Position numbers and translations under genes: made by a program. Below are positions 19,201-30,017 of a DNA stretch of 58,881 nucleotides, piece by piece. Numbering within the stretch: the stretch's first letter is position 1; every line of letters starts with the position of its first letter. Below the pieces are notes generated by a model that saw only the letters and a list, made by a program, of their open reading frames with translations, was not told the DNA's origin and ran no database searches. The DNA is taken from the NCBI GenBank assembly GCA_050747525.1, contig JBOGOC010000004.1, forward strand, positions 1-58,881, in the 5' to 3' direction. The DNA comes from JBOGOC01 sp050747525 (GTDB lineage: Bacteria; Acidobacteriota; Polarisedimenticolia; JACPZX01; DASXTC01).

Positions 19201-19548
19201 GCCCTCATCGGCGTCCGCCATGGGGTCGTTTTCGAGGTCGAGCTGCAGGCCATAGATCGGCCCGCCGTCGTAGCGCAGAAAGCCCTGCTCCTGCGCCGCC
19301 AGCGCCGCCGCCCATATGTGCTTGCACGGCTCGGCATTCGAGGCGATGTAAGGGCAGGTGCATCCAGCCTGGAGCGTGCTGCCGCTGCGCCGCAGGCTCA
19401 CGTCATACGGCCGGGTCCCCTGGACCACAGCGTCCACCGACTCGTCCGTGCCGCTGGCGATGCGCACGCGGCCGTCACGCAGGTACTGGCGGCCCCGATC
19501 GCGGATGCGCGGCGGGATCTGGAGGGTGAGGCGGGACAGGAGCGACAC
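16276..19548 (-). CDS. SWIM zinc finger - SNF2 family helicase/ATPase
   Basis: 1090 residues. An N-terminal SWIM zinc finger is present (CTCPYIASNAEPCKHIW, about residues 64-80), a putative nucleic-acid or protein-binding module. A long middle region follows, then a SNF2/RapA-type ATPase engine: LADDMGLGKT near 657, DEAQ near 755, SGTPVENHPGELWSLFEFL, and the C-terminal helicase motifs GGQGLNLTAAEYVFLLDPWW and AIDRAHRIGQ. Such bacterial Swi2/Snf2 proteins translocate on DNA and remodel nucleoprotein complexes, often with unknown targets. The start is written as ATG at 19546-19548 read on the minus strand as GTG/ATG context MSLLSRLT. The first 140 residues are duplicated as an independent gene at 20534-20956, and a third fragment of the start lies at 20457-20488. 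Confidence 0.93.
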   Translation of the reverse strand: MSLLSRLTLQIPPRIRDRGRQYLRDGRVRIASGTDESVDAVVQGTRPYDVSLRRSGSTLQAGCTCPYIASNAEPCKHIWAAALAAQEQGFLRYDGGPIYGLQLDLENDPMADADEGAVEDDGNEDEPDARASGLRLVPPSAGPGKEDAPPSWKELRAWRQEDPEQTRVWSPLGPEDEIVYTFDADQTLRSGGLVLTAGVLRDGRLLRIPSGIDAFPDHQDRLIMALLRGAHVTWGNRNEPVRGAWKIPRSLREILFPRLCRTGRFYLKLASSGESLGPVGWDEGGPWDFCLDVARRADGGCSVTGSLRRGEERCPLEAPRFLDERVVFFDDRMSLLNEGGAFDWIAALRRTPEIVVGPSEVADFLATLTSPLWSVRYELPEDLRLPQVQGVARPRLSMSAPEEEVHGATLLTAAVSFDYEGLIVPDDTRSRHLVDMTRRRIVVRDLAAEAVFRRKLEELSFRRRSLAPHAGFVWCLPAGRLPAAVRVLVQDRWQVEAEGRLYRASTGWKGGVISGVDWFELQGGVQFGDETIPLPEILAAVRRGDDFVRLGDGGVGLLPEEWLALYGAMNDFAGTREGPLRFRPNQALLLDALLAGLPGTAFDDGFTRARERLQRFRAPVPAEASPRFAGRLRGYQKEGLGWMLFLREMGFGGCLADDMGLGKTVQVLAMLDRRRRERGRRRGVSLIVAPRSLVFNWKDEAARFTPGLVLRDHVGPERARDPDALSPDGVVITTYGTLRRDIAWLKDVPFDYAILDEAQAVKNAASQTWKAVRLLRADHRLALSGTPVENHPGELWSLFEFLNPGLLGASSVLRKLSRAGAAATPTTDLIARAVQPFILRRTKAQVAPELPERVEQTLYCDLEGAQKSAYAEMKDHYSRILGRRLERDGLARSKVYVLEALLRLRQAACHPGLIDVGRIGEPCAKLDALLPRLEQVVEEGHKALVFSQFTSFLDILRRRLDALGLAYAYLDGATRDRRSVVQRFQEDGGPGLFLISLKAGGQGLNLTAAEYVFLLDPWWNPAVEAQAIDRAHRIGQRRRVVAYRLVARDTVEEKILELQRVKRDLADSIIRADAGLLRRLTREDLELLLS

Positions 19549-19665
19549 GTGAGGTCTCTGATGGAGTGGGCCGTGAGCGGCAGATAAGAGGCTACCCCGC
19601 CCGGCTCGGGAGCGTCAACCGACAACCGATGTCCTCGCCAGGTCTCGCGCCTTATACTGAGCCCG

Positions 19666-19941
19666 ATGAGAGATCCGATGCACCCCGGCGCCGTTCTGAT
19701 TCATGAGGGTCTGCGTGACCTTGCGGGCGGCCGCATGACCGTGGCCGCGCTCCTGGTAGCGGTGGGAGCTCCCCGTCTACGCCGCCTGGGACTCGACGTT
19801 CCTCCTCACTCGTTGCAGCATCCGGAGCACGGGCTCTACGAGCTTCTGGCGCGCAGCGATCCGGACAGCGCCCACGCCCGCTACAACGCCCTCATCCGGC
19901 GCCTCGTGAGCTTCGAACGGTCGCTCTCATGCGGGAGCTAG
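19666..19941 (+). CDS. Small protein upstream of nucleotidyltransferase (putative antitoxin-like partner)
   Basis: 91 residues, soluble, no known fold recognised. It shares 13 bases with the start of the next gene, so the two are translated together. Similar small proteins with ending RYNALIRRLVSFERSL precede nucleotidyltransferase-like genes in other environmental genomes, from memory. By this arrangement it may be the antitoxin or regulatory partner; that is inference. An alternative start at Met5 (19678) is possible. Confidence 0.6.
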   Translation: MRDPMHPGAVLIHEGLRDLAGGRMTVAALLVAVGAPRLRRLGLDVPPHSLQHPEHGLYELLARSDPDSAHARYNALIRRLVSFERSLSCGS

Positions 19942-20450
19942 CCGGGGCGGAAAGGATCCGGGCTTTCATGGAGGCCATCGGGCGGGTCTCGACCCATGAG
20001 GTGAAGCTCTACTTCACAGGTGGCGCGACCGCCGTGTTGAGCGGCTGGCGGGCCAGTACCATTGACGTGGACATCCTGCTCATCCCCGAGGATGACCGTC
20101 TCCTTCGCGAGTTGCCCGCCCTCAAGGAGTCGCTGAAGCTCAACATCGAGATGGCCAACCCTTCTCACTTCATCCCGGAGGTTCCCGGCTGGCAGGATCG
20201 AAGCTCCTTCATCGAGCGCCGGGGGCACGCCACCTTCTTCCACTACGATCCCTACTCACAGGCGCTCGCCAAGATCGAGCGGGGCCACGCTCAGGACGAA
20301 AGTGACGTCCAGGAGATGCTTCGGCGAGGAGTCGTGGAGCGTGAAAAGCTGATGGAGCTGTTCGGGGCTATCGAGCCCCATCTCTACAGGTACCCTGCGC
20401 TCGACCCTCGTTCCTTCCGCGCCGCTGTGGAGCGGGCCGTCACCAGCTGA
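19929..20450 (+). CDS. Nucleotidyltransferase-like protein (DUF6036/AbiEii-like)
   Basis: 173 residues with the nucleotidyltransferase fold signature: glycine turn (YFTGGATAVLSGWR, about residues 28-41) followed by the metal-binding DxD in STIDVDILL (about 43-51). This family includes MNT/AbiEii-type proteins, many of which are toxins or antitoxins that transfer nucleotides to RNA or proteins. The ATG lies inside the end of the preceding 91-residue gene. The pair is flanked by copies of the SWIM-helicase start region (19528-19560 and 20457-20488), consistent with a later insertion. Substrate unknown. Confidence 0.72.
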   Translation: MRELAGAERIRAFMEAIGRVSTHEVKLYFTGGATAVLSGWRASTIDVDILLIPEDDRLLRELPALKESLKLNIEMANPSHFIPEVPGWQDRSSFIERRGHATFFHYDPYSQALAKIERGHAQDESDVQEMLRRGVVEREKLMELFGAIEPHLYRYPALDPRSFRAAVERAVTS

Positions 20451-20456
20451 GCCCCG

Positions 20457-20488
20457 CGTGACGCTCCACAGAGACATGAGGTCTCTCG
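20457..20488 (-). pseudogene. Relic of SWIM-helicase gene start
   Basis: On the minus strand this reads MSLWSVT from ATG at 20477, against MSLLSRLT of the helicase (19548) and MSLLSRIT of the SWIM protein (20956). The upstream side also matches: aggtctct-type sequence follows the start in all three places. Only about 30 bases are conserved. It sits 6 bases after the nucleotidyltransferase stop codon. Confidence 0.55.
20470..20486 (+). other. Small perfect hairpin after nucleotidyltransferase gene
   Basis: AGAGAC, a 5-base loop, GTCTCT. It has no T-tract, so it is not a convincing intrinsic terminator. The hairpin overlaps the helicase-start relic and is probably a by-product of it. Confidence 0.3.
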
Positions 20489-20533
20489 CGTCCGGGAAGA
20501 CGGGGCGCGCCAGCGCCGGGCGCCCGCCGCCGG

Positions 20534-20956
20534 TCAGTCCGTCTCGGGAGGCGGCACCAGCCTGAGGTGAGGGACGCCGCGGGGCTGCTTCTCTTCGGTC
20601 TCTTCTTCCATCGCCCCTTCGGCGACAGCCCGGGTGCCATCCGGGAGATCGAGCATCAGCGTGAAGATGGGCCCACCGTCGTAGCGCAGGAATCCTTCGT
20701 TCTGCGCGGCCAGGGCTGCAGCCCAGATGTGCTTGCACGGCTGTGTAGAAACGATGAAGGGGCAGCTGCACCCGGCCAGCAGCGTGCAGCCGATGCGCTC
20801 GAGCCTCACCTCATAGAGGCTGGTCCCCTGGACGACCGCTTCGACCACGGCCTCCGTGCCCCTGGAGATGAGCACCCGGCCCGCCTGAAGATACTCGTGA
20901 CCCCGACCGCGGATCTTCTCTGGAACCTGGGACGTGATGCGCGACAGCAGCGACAT
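20534..20956 (-). CDS. Stand-alone SWIM zinc finger protein (partial duplicate of the helicase)
   Basis: 140 residues closely matching residues 1-145 of the SNF2 helicase encoded at 16276-19548. Shared stretches include AVVQGT, the zinc ligands in CSCPFIVSTQPCKHIWAAAL, FLRYDGGPI and the end LRLVPP. It stops where the helicase continues into its middle region, so it is a zinc finger without an engine. The zinc ligands (Cys, Cys, Cys, His) are intact and the frame is clean, suggesting it is still functional, perhaps as a competitor or partner of the helicase. Upstream sequence (aggtctct and caggagcggcgaggcaggct) also resembles that of the helicase gene, so the 5' region was duplicated too. Confidence 0.8.
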   Translation of the reverse strand: MSLLSRITSQVPEKIRGRGHEYLQAGRVLISRGTEAVVEAVVQGTSLYEVRLERIGCTLLAGCSCPFIVSTQPCKHIWAAALAAQNEGFLRYDGGPIFTLMLDLPDGTRAVAEGAMEEETEEKQPRGVPHLRLVPPPETD

Positions 20957-21052
20957 GAGAGGTCTCTCGGAGAATCAGGAGCGGCGAGGCAGGCTACTCC
21001 CGCAGGACGGACAGGTCAATGCACAGCGGATGTCCCGCGTAGAACGCGGGCT

Positions 21053-23751
<2,699 letters not shown>

Positions 23752-23752
<1 letters not shown>

Positions 23753-24843
23753 CAACCGTTGCGCCGCTGGAAGTCCTTCATGAAGGAGACGAGCGCCTCG
23801 ACGCCCGCCACCGGAAAGGCGTTGTAGATGGAGGCGCGGATGCCGCCCACCGATCGGTGCCCCTTCAGGCCGTCCAGCCCGTTCTTCGTGGCCTCGGCTA
23901 CGAAGGTCTTCTCGAGGTCCTCACTGGGGAGCCGGAAGGTCACGTTCATCAGGGAGCGGCTGTCGCTCTTGGCGTGAGGACGGTAGTAGCTTTCCGATCC
24001 CTCGATGGCGTCGTACAGCAGCTTCGCCTTGGCTGTGTTGCGCCGGCCGATCGTCTCGAGCCCCCCCTGCTCCAGCAGCCACTTCGCCACCAGCCCCAGC
24101 ATGTAAATGGTGAACACGGGGGGGGTGTTGTACAGCGAACGCTCCTTGGCGTGCGTGTTGTAGTTGAGCATCGTGGGGAGCGACGCGGGAGAGCGGGCCA
24201 GCATGTCGTCGCGCAGGATCACCAGGGTCAGCCCCGCGGGGGCCAGGTTCTTCTGCGCCCCGGCGTAGAGGAGGGCGTAGCGCCCGACGTCGATGGGACG
24301 GCAGAAGATGTCGGAGGAGGCGTCGCCCACCAGCGGCACGCTCCCCGTGTCGGGCTCGTGCTGCCACTGCGTGCCGAAGATGGTGTTGTTGGTCGTGAAG
24401 TGGACGTAGGCGGCCCCCGGATCGAGCTGCAGCTCGGACTGGCGCGGGATGCGCGCGAAGTTGTCCTTCTCGGTGGTGGCGGCCACGTTCACGGTCCCCA
24501 CGCGCTGGGCCTCCTTCACCGCCTTCTTGGACCACGCGCCCGTGACGATGTAGTCGGCCTTCCCTCCGGCCGGCAGCAGGTTCATGGGCACCATCGAGAA
24601 CTGCAGCGACGCGCCCCCCTGCAGGAACAGGACCTGGTAGCCGTCGGGGATGCCGGCCAGTCGGCGCAGGTCGGCCTCGGCCTGCTGGATGATCGCTTCG
24701 AACGCCTTCGAGCGATGGCTGATCTCCAGGATGGACATGCCCACCCCCGGAAGCGCCATCAGGTTGCGCTGGGCTTCTTCCAGGGCCGGCTCGGGGAGCA
24801 CGGCCGGCCCGGCCGCGAAGTTGTAGATCCTGTGCGTGGCCAT
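23752..24843 (-). CDS. serC: Phosphoserine aminotransferase
   Basis: 363 residues, full length for SerC. It converts 3-phosphohydroxypyruvate plus glutamate to phosphoserine, the second step of serine synthesis, and also takes part in pyridoxal phosphate synthesis in some bacteria. The start YNFAAGPAVLP and the PLP-binding lysine Lys198 in YAGAQKNLAPAG are typical, as is FLQGGASLQF near 73-82. A strong GGAGG (24848-24852) precedes the ATG. serA lies 10 bases upstream and the kinase gene overlaps the stop by one base. Confidence 0.96.
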
Positions 24844-24853
24844 CAGGCCTCCT

Positions 24854-26056
24854 TCACAACGCGAGCAACGACAGCTCGATGATGTCCGTGGTGCTGCGGC
24901 GGATGGCGTCCAGCACGGCCGGAGAGGGGGCCTGGTTCAGGTGGATGCGCGCCACCGCCGCCCTCGCTCCGTCGAACACGATGTTCTCGGTCTCCTGCAC
25001 GTTGATTCCCGCTTCCTTGATGCGATCGAAGACGGCCGCCAGCACCCCCACGCGGTCGAAGTGGCGCACCACCAGCGCGTGGGTGGCCGGCGATTTGCGG
25101 GCCAGGTTGACCACGTTGGGGGCCCGCCCCGTGCGCTTGTACTCGCTCACGATGCGCACCGTCTCGGCGGCGATCGCATCCTGCGCCTGGTCCGTCGAGG
25201 CGCCGATGTGATGCGTGCCGATGATCCCGGGCACCTGGAAGAGGTCCCCGTCCACGGAGCCGGTCCCGCCCGTCGGCTCTCCCTCGAACACGTCCAGGCC
25301 GGCGCGCAGGCTGCGCTCCTTCACCCCCGCGACGAGCGCCTTGTGATCCGCGACCTCGGCGCGCGAGGTGTTGATGAAGAACGACCCGGGCTTCATGGCG
25401 GCAAAGAACTTCGCGTCGATCAGGCCGCGCGTCTCGGGCTTCAGCGCCACGTGCACGCTCACGATGTCGGAGGCCTTCGCCACCTCCAGTGGGGTCTCCA
25501 TGCGCGTGACCCCCGCCGCCCGGGCCGCCTCCGGCGTCAGGCTGCGGCTCCAGGCCACCACCGGCATGCCGAAGGCGCGCGCCCGCGGCACCATCTCGCG
25601 CCCGATCCCGCCCAGCCCGATCAGACCCAGGGTGCGGCCGAGCAGGCCCCGGGCCTTGCTGTATCCCTTCTTGTTCCACACGCCGCGGCGCAGGTCGCCC
25701 ACGTTGTCGGCGACACGCCGGTCGAGCGCCAGGATCAGCCCGAAGGCCAGCTCGGCCACGGCGATGGAGTTCTTGCCCGGGCAGTTGGTGACGTAGATGC
25801 CCCGCTCGGAGGCGGCCTCCACGTCGATGGTGTTGTAGCCGGCGCCGGCGCGCACCACCAGGGACAGGTGGCCCGACTCCATCATGGGGCGAGTGACCTG
25901 GGTCGAGCGCACCACCAGGACGTCGGCCTCCGTGGTGCGCAGGGCGTCCACGAGCTGGACGTCCTTGAGGTCGGGGCCGTAGGTCACGTCGCATCCGGCC
26001 GACCGCAGGCCAGCCAGGCCCGACTCCTCGAACGAATCAGCGACCAGCACCTTCAT
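24854..26056 (-). CDS. serA: D-3-phosphoglycerate dehydrogenase
   Basis: 400 residues. It oxidises 3-phosphoglycerate to 3-phosphohydroxypyruvate with NAD, the first committed step of serine synthesis. The D-2-hydroxyacid dehydrogenase fold is visible: VVRAGAGYNTID near 68-79, nucleotide-binding GLGGIG at 147-152, INTSRAEVADHKAL with the catalytic Arg, and the catalytic His in GTHHIGAS near 278. A C-terminal ACT domain (about 328-400, LVVRHFDRVGVLAAVFD) likely binds serine for feedback control. This is the short SerA form. GAGG lies 5 bases before the ATG. It stands between DUF1015 and serC, an arrangement found in many bacteria. Confidence 0.95.
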   Translation of the reverse strand: MKVLVADSFEESGLAGLRSAGCDVTYGPDLKDVQLVDALRTTEADVLVVRSTQVTRPMMESGHLSLVVRAGAGYNTIDVEAASERGIYVTNCPGKNSIAVAELAFGLILALDRRVADNVGDLRRGVWNKKGYSKARGLLGRTLGLIGLGGIGREMVPRARAFGMPVVAWSRSLTPEAARAAGVTRMETPLEVAKASDIVSVHVALKPETRGLIDAKFFAAMKPGSFFINTSRAEVADHKALVAGVKERSLRAGLDVFEGEPTGGTGSVDGDLFQVPGIIGTHHIGASTDQAQDAIAAETVRIVSEYKRTGRAPNVVNLARKSPATHALVVRHFDRVGVLAAVFDRIKEAGINVQETENIVFDGARAAVARIHLNQAPSPAVLDAIRRSTTDIIELSLLAL

Positions 26057-26067
26057 GGTCGGCCTCG

Positions 26068-27276
26068 TCAGATCATGTGGCAGAGGAAGCCGTCACGCAG
26101 CTTCGGCTCGAACCAGGTCGACTTGGGGGGCATGATCCCGCCCGCGTCGGACACGGCCATCAGATCGTCCAGTGACACCGGGTGCATCGAGAAGGCCACC
26201 GCGGCGTGGCCGCCATCGACCAGGCGCGACAGCTCCGTCGCCCCCCGGATACCCCCCACGAAGTCGATGCGCTTGTCGGTGCGCACATCGCCGATCCCCA
26301 GCAACGGCTCGAGCACGCGCTCCTGAAGCCGGCTCACGTCCAGGGAGGCCGTGTCGGCACGGACCCCCTCGCCGCCGGGCGAAAGGGTGAGGCCATGCCA
26401 CCGGCCGTCCAGGTACATGCTCACCTCGCCGCGCCTCGCGGGCTCGGGAGGCGCGCTCTCGTGCACGGGGAGGGACGCCTTCAGCTCGGCCAGGAACTTG
26501 GCCGGCGTGCGCCCCGACAGGTCCTTCACCACGCGGTTGTACGCCAGGATGCGCAGCTGGTTCGACGGGAAGACCACCGACAGGAACGAGCCGCTCTCGT
26601 CGGTCTTCAGGAGGGCCCGGGCGCGCGAGGCGCTGGCGGCGCGGTGGTGGCCGTCGGCGATGTAGAGCAGCGGCACGCCGCCGAACAGCTCCGACAGACG
26701 CTTCGTGGCCGCCTCGGGGGCCTTCCAGATGGTGTGGGTGACGCCGTCCGGGGCCGTGACGTCGAACATCGGGGGCGCGGCCGTCACCTCGCTCACCAGG
26801 GCGTCGATGGCCGGCACGGCCCGGTAGGTCATGAAGACGGGGCCTGTCTGCGAGCGCAGCGTCGCCATGTGGCGGGTGCGGTCGTCTTCCTTGTCCTGGC
26901 GCGTGCGCTCGTGCTTGCGGATGATGTCGCGATCGTACTCGTCGACCGAGCAGCATCCCGCGATGCCGGTCTGCACGTGATCGCCCATGCGAAGCCGGTA
27001 CACGTAGAGCGCCGGGGCGGCCTCCATGGTGAGCGGGGCCTCGCGGCGCAGCCTCTCGAAGTTGCGCCCCGCCGTCTCGTACACGATGTCGGCGTGGGGA
27101 TCGGTGGCTTCCGGAAGATCGATCTCAGGGCGCGACACGTGCAGGAAGCTGAGGGGATTGCCGCCCGCCAGGGCACGGGCCTCGGCGGTGCTCACCACGT
27201 CATAGGGAACGGAGCAGACGGCCGCGGCCCGGTCGGACGAAGGGCGAAGCGCGGCGAACGGACGAACGGTGGCCAT
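26068..27276 (-). CDS. DUF1015 family protein
   Basis: 402 residues, matching the family throughout: start ATVRPFAALRPSS, CSVPYDVVSTAEARAL near 22-37, LYIADGHHRAASASRARAL near 206-224, and the C-terminal GGIMPPKSTWFEPKL followed by a terminal membrane-free tail. The biochemical activity of this family is not known to me. It is often found next to serA and serC, as here, and is first gene of the operon (11 bases before serA). This recurring company suggests a link to serine or phosphoserine metabolism. Confidence 0.88.
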   Translation of the reverse strand: MATVRPFAALRPSSDRAAAVCSVPYDVVSTAEARALAGGNPLSFLHVSRPEIDLPEATDPHADIVYETAGRNFERLRREAPLTMEAAPALYVYRLRMGDHVQTGIAGCCSVDEYDRDIIRKHERTRQDKEDDRTRHMATLRSQTGPVFMTYRAVPAIDALVSEVTAAPPMFDVTAPDGVTHTIWKAPEAATKRLSELFGGVPLLYIADGHHRAASASRARALLKTDESGSFLSVVFPSNQLRILAYNRVVKDLSGRTPAKFLAELKASLPVHESAPPEPARRGEVSMYLDGRWHGLTLSPGGEGVRADTASLDVSRLQERVLEPLLGIGDVRTDKRIDFVGGIRGATELSRLVDGGHAAVAFSMHPVSLDDLMAVSDAGGIMPPKSTWFEPKLRDGFLCHMI

Positions 27277-27366
27277 GTGCCACTGGTCCCCGGCGTTGCG
27301 TTGGCGTGCGGCGGATCCGTGAGGGCGATTCTAGCATGACCGGCGCGGGCGGCCGGCCTCGCATGG

Positions 27367-27753
27367 TCAGCGGGTCGTGGGTGGGCCGAGGAGCCAGTTG
27401 AGCAGCCTCGGATCCCCCGGCCACGCTTCGAGGAGCACGGAGCGCGGCACGCAGCGTCCCGCATAGCGGAGCGCCAGCGCGACCACGAGCACGTCGTCGA
27501 CCGGCCCGATCACGGGCAGAAACTCGGGGACCAGGTCGATGGGAGAGAGGACCCACAGTCCCGCGACGACCAGGGCAATCTTCGCGCGGAGCGGCACCCG
27601 CGGGTCACGGCGCAGGCGGTGCAGCAGGGCTATGCAGGCGGGCAGGAAGCCGGCCATGTCCTTGAGGAGCCCCGGCGGCAGGCAGGCAGCGAGCAGCATC
27701 AGCCCGGCCCACAGACTCACAATGATGATGAATGCGATGAGTAAGGCTCGCAC
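27367..27753 (-). CDS. YkvA-like DUF1232 membrane protein
   Basis: 128 residues. An N-terminal transmembrane helix (LIAFIIIVSLWAGLMLLAAC, about 4-23) precedes the DUF1232 core with RVPLRAKIALVVAGLWVLSP and the conserved IDLVPEFLPVIGPVDD (about 73-88). Function unknown; found in many bacteria. It begins 3 bases after the stop of the bifunctional oxygenase gene upstream (27757), so it is probably co-transcribed with it. Confidence 0.85.
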   Translation of the reverse strand: MRALLIAFIIIVSLWAGLMLLAACLPPGLLKDMAGFLPACIALLHRLRRDPRVPLRAKIALVVAGLWVLSPIDLVPEFLPVIGPVDDVLVVALALRYAGRCVPRSVLLEAWPGDPRLLNWLLGPPTTR

Positions 27754-27756
27754 TGG

Positions 27757-30009
27757 TCAGCGTCGAGGACGCGCGGGCAGGTACTGGTCGGGCCAGGGGA
27801 TCTCTTCGTGGTGCTGCTGCTCGATGGCCGCCCGCATCGTGAAGTACGGGTCCAGCAGGTGCGGGCGGGCCAGCATGCAGAGGTCGGCGTGCCCGGCCAC
27901 GATGATGGTGTTGACCTGGTCCCAGGTCTGGATGTTGCCCACGGTGATGGTGGGGATCCCGGCCTCGTTGCGGACCCGGTCGGCGAACGGCATCTGGTAC
28001 ATCGCACCGAACACGGGGATCGACTCGGGGGTGGTCCAGCCCGACGACACGTCGATGATGTCGCACCCGTGGGCCTTCAGCAGGCGCGCGGCCTCCACCG
28101 CCTCGTCCGGCTCGAGCCCGCCCGGCACCCAGTCGGTCCCCGACAGGCGCACCGAGACGGGCCGGTCCACGGGCCACGCCTCGCGCACGGCGTCGAACAC
28201 CTCGAGGGGGAAACGCATGCGGTTGGCCAGCGAGCCGCCGTACTCGTCGCCGCGCCGGTTGGTGAGGGGCGACAGGAAGCTGGCCAGCAGGTACCCGTGC
28301 GCGCAGTGAATCTCCACCATGTCGAAGCCCGCCTCGGCGGCCATGCGGGCCGCGCGCGCGAAGTCGTCGCGCACCTTCTTCATGTCGGCACGGTCCATGG
28401 CGCGCGGCACCTGGTTGGGCTCCGCCCAGGCCAGGGCCGAGGGGGCCAGCAGCGGCCAGTTACCCCCGGGGAGCGGCTCGTCGGTCCCCTCCCAGGGAAC
28501 CTTCACCGATCCCTTGCGCCCCGCGTGGGCCAACTGCATGCCGATGCGGCCGCGCGAGCGGCCGTGCACGAAGTCCACGATGCGCCGCCAGGCCGCCACG
28601 TGCTCGGGCTTGTACATGCCGGTGCAGGCGGGGGTGATGCGCCCCTCGGCCGACACGTCGGTCATCTCGGTCATCACCAGGCCCGCCCCCCCCACGGCCC
28701 GGCTCCCCAGGTGCACGAGATGCCAATCGTTGGGCGTGCCGTCGTCTGCCGAGTACATGCACATCGGGGACACCGCCACCCGGTTGGGGATGGTGACGCC
28801 GCGCAGGGTGAAGGGGGTGAACATGGGAGGCGGCACGGGATCGCCGTTGCCCGCTGCGGTGGTGGCGGCGAACCACCTGTCCACCGAGGCGATGTAGTCC
28901 GGATCGCGGCGCTTCAGATTGCCGTGGGTCACCCTCTTGCTCCGGCTCAGCAGGCCGACGGCGAACTGCTCCGGCTCGAAGTGGACGTACCGGGCGATCC
29001 CCTCGAACCACCTCTGGCTCACCTCGGCGGCCCGCTGGCGCTTGGCGACGTCGACCCACCGGTCTTCCTGATACGCGGCCAGGGCGGCAGGGAAGCCGCT
29101 CGACCCGGCTCCCGCCACGGCGCGCGCCAGCGCGATGGCGTCCTCCATGGCCATCTTGGTCCCCGAGCCGATGGAGAAATGGGCCGTGTGGGCGGCGTCG
29201 CCCAGCAGCACCACGTTGCCGTGGTGCCAGGTGGCGCACTTCACGCGCCGGAAGTTGATCCAGGCCGACTTGTTGCTCAGCAGGGGCCTGCCCTGCAGCT
29301 CGGGCGCGAAGAGACGCTCGCAGTAGGCGACGCTGTCGGCCTCGGTCGCGCGGTCCAGGCCCGCGCGGCGCCATGTGGCGTCGTCGGTCTCCACGATGAA
29401 GGTGCTGGTGTCCCGATCGAACCGGTAGGCGTGCACCTGGAACAGCCCGTGCTCGTTGCCGCGGATGATGAAGGTGAAGGCGTCGAACAGGCGCGGTGTG
29501 GCCAGCCAGGTGTACGGCGAGGTCCCCACCGCGATGTCGGGCTGGAACGCCTCCGCGAACAGGGACCGCACGCGGCTGTTCACCCCGTCGGCGCCGACGA
29601 TGAGGTCCGCGCCGCGTCCCGCCTCGTGGGTGCGCGGGTCGTCCACCTCGGTGCCGAACTTCAGGGTCACGCCCAGGCCGGCGCACCGCTCCTGCAGGAT
29701 CTCCAGCAGCCGCATCCGCCGCAGGCCGCAGAAGGCGTGCCCGCCCGAGCGGACGACCTGCCCCTTGAAGTGGACGTCGATGGCGTCCCAGCGGGCGAAG
29801 CTGGCCGCGATGGCGTCGTGGGTCTGGGGGTCCGCCTCGCGGAAATGCTCGAGGGTCTCGTCGGAGAAGACCACGCCCCACCCCCAGGTCACGTTGGGCG
29901 GGTTGCGCTCCACGACGGTGATGTCGGCGGAGGGGTCGGCCTTCTTGAGGAGCAACGAGAAGTAGAGCCCCGCCGGACCGCCGCCCACCACCAGTGTTTT
30001 CACGGGCAC
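27757..30009 (-). CDS. Bifunctional aminobenzoyl-CoA / salicylyl-CoA monooxygenase - Old Yellow Enzyme reductase
   Basis: 750 residues, a fusion of two flavoenzymes. Residues 1-380 are an FAD aromatic monooxygenase (VVGGGPAGLYF at 6-16, the GADGVNSRVR stretch, and LLGDAAHTAHFSIGSG). Residues 398-750 are an Old Yellow Enzyme-type FMN reductase (FTPFTLRGVTIPNRVAVSPM, QLAHAGRKGS, and HCAHGYLLASFLSPLTNRR). This combination is known from 2-aminobenzoyl-CoA monooxygenase/reductase and salicylyl-CoA 5-hydroxylase, which hydroxylate and then reduce the CoA-bound ring. Which substrate is used here is not decidable, but kynureninase in the same window (product anthranilate) favours aminobenzoyl-CoA. 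GTG start at 30009, or GTG at 30003; neither has a Shine-Dalgarno site, and a TATCAT element sits 10 bases upstream. Confidence 0.88.
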   Translation of the reverse strand: MPVKTLVVGGGPAGLYFSLLLKKADPSADITVVERNPPNVTWGWGVVFSDETLEHFREADPQTHDAIAASFARWDAIDVHFKGQVVRSGGHAFCGLRRMRLLEILQERCAGLGVTLKFGTEVDDPRTHEAGRGADLIVGADGVNSRVRSLFAEAFQPDIAVGTSPYTWLATPRLFDAFTFIIRGNEHGLFQVHAYRFDRDTSTFIVETDDATWRRAGLDRATEADSVAYCERLFAPELQGRPLLSNKSAWINFRRVKCATWHHGNVVLLGDAAHTAHFSIGSGTKMAMEDAIALARAVAGAGSSGFPAALAAYQEDRWVDVAKRQRAAEVSQRWFEGIARYVHFEPEQFAVGLLSRSKRVTHGNLKRRDPDYIASVDRWFAATTAAGNGDPVPPPMFTPFTLRGVTIPNRVAVSPMCMYSADDGTPNDWHLVHLGSRAVGGAGLVMTEMTDVSAEGRITPACTGMYKPEHVAAWRRIVDFVHGRSRGRIGMQLAHAGRKGSVKVPWEGTDEPLPGGNWPLLAPSALAWAEPNQVPRAMDRADMKKVRDDFARAARMAAEAGFDMVEIHCAHGYLLASFLSPLTNRRGDEYGGSLANRMRFPLEVFDAVREAWPVDRPVSVRLSGTDWVPGGLEPDEAVEAARLLKAHGCDIIDVSSGWTTPESIPVFGAMYQMPFADRVRNEAGIPTITVGNIQTWDQVNTIIVAGHADLCMLARPHLLDPYFTMRAAIEQQHHEEIPWPDQYLPARPRR

Positions 30010-30017
30010 AGGATAAC

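Noticed and set aside
20470..20486. Hairpin as transcription terminator
   Set aside because: The stem is only 6 base pairs and no run of T follows.
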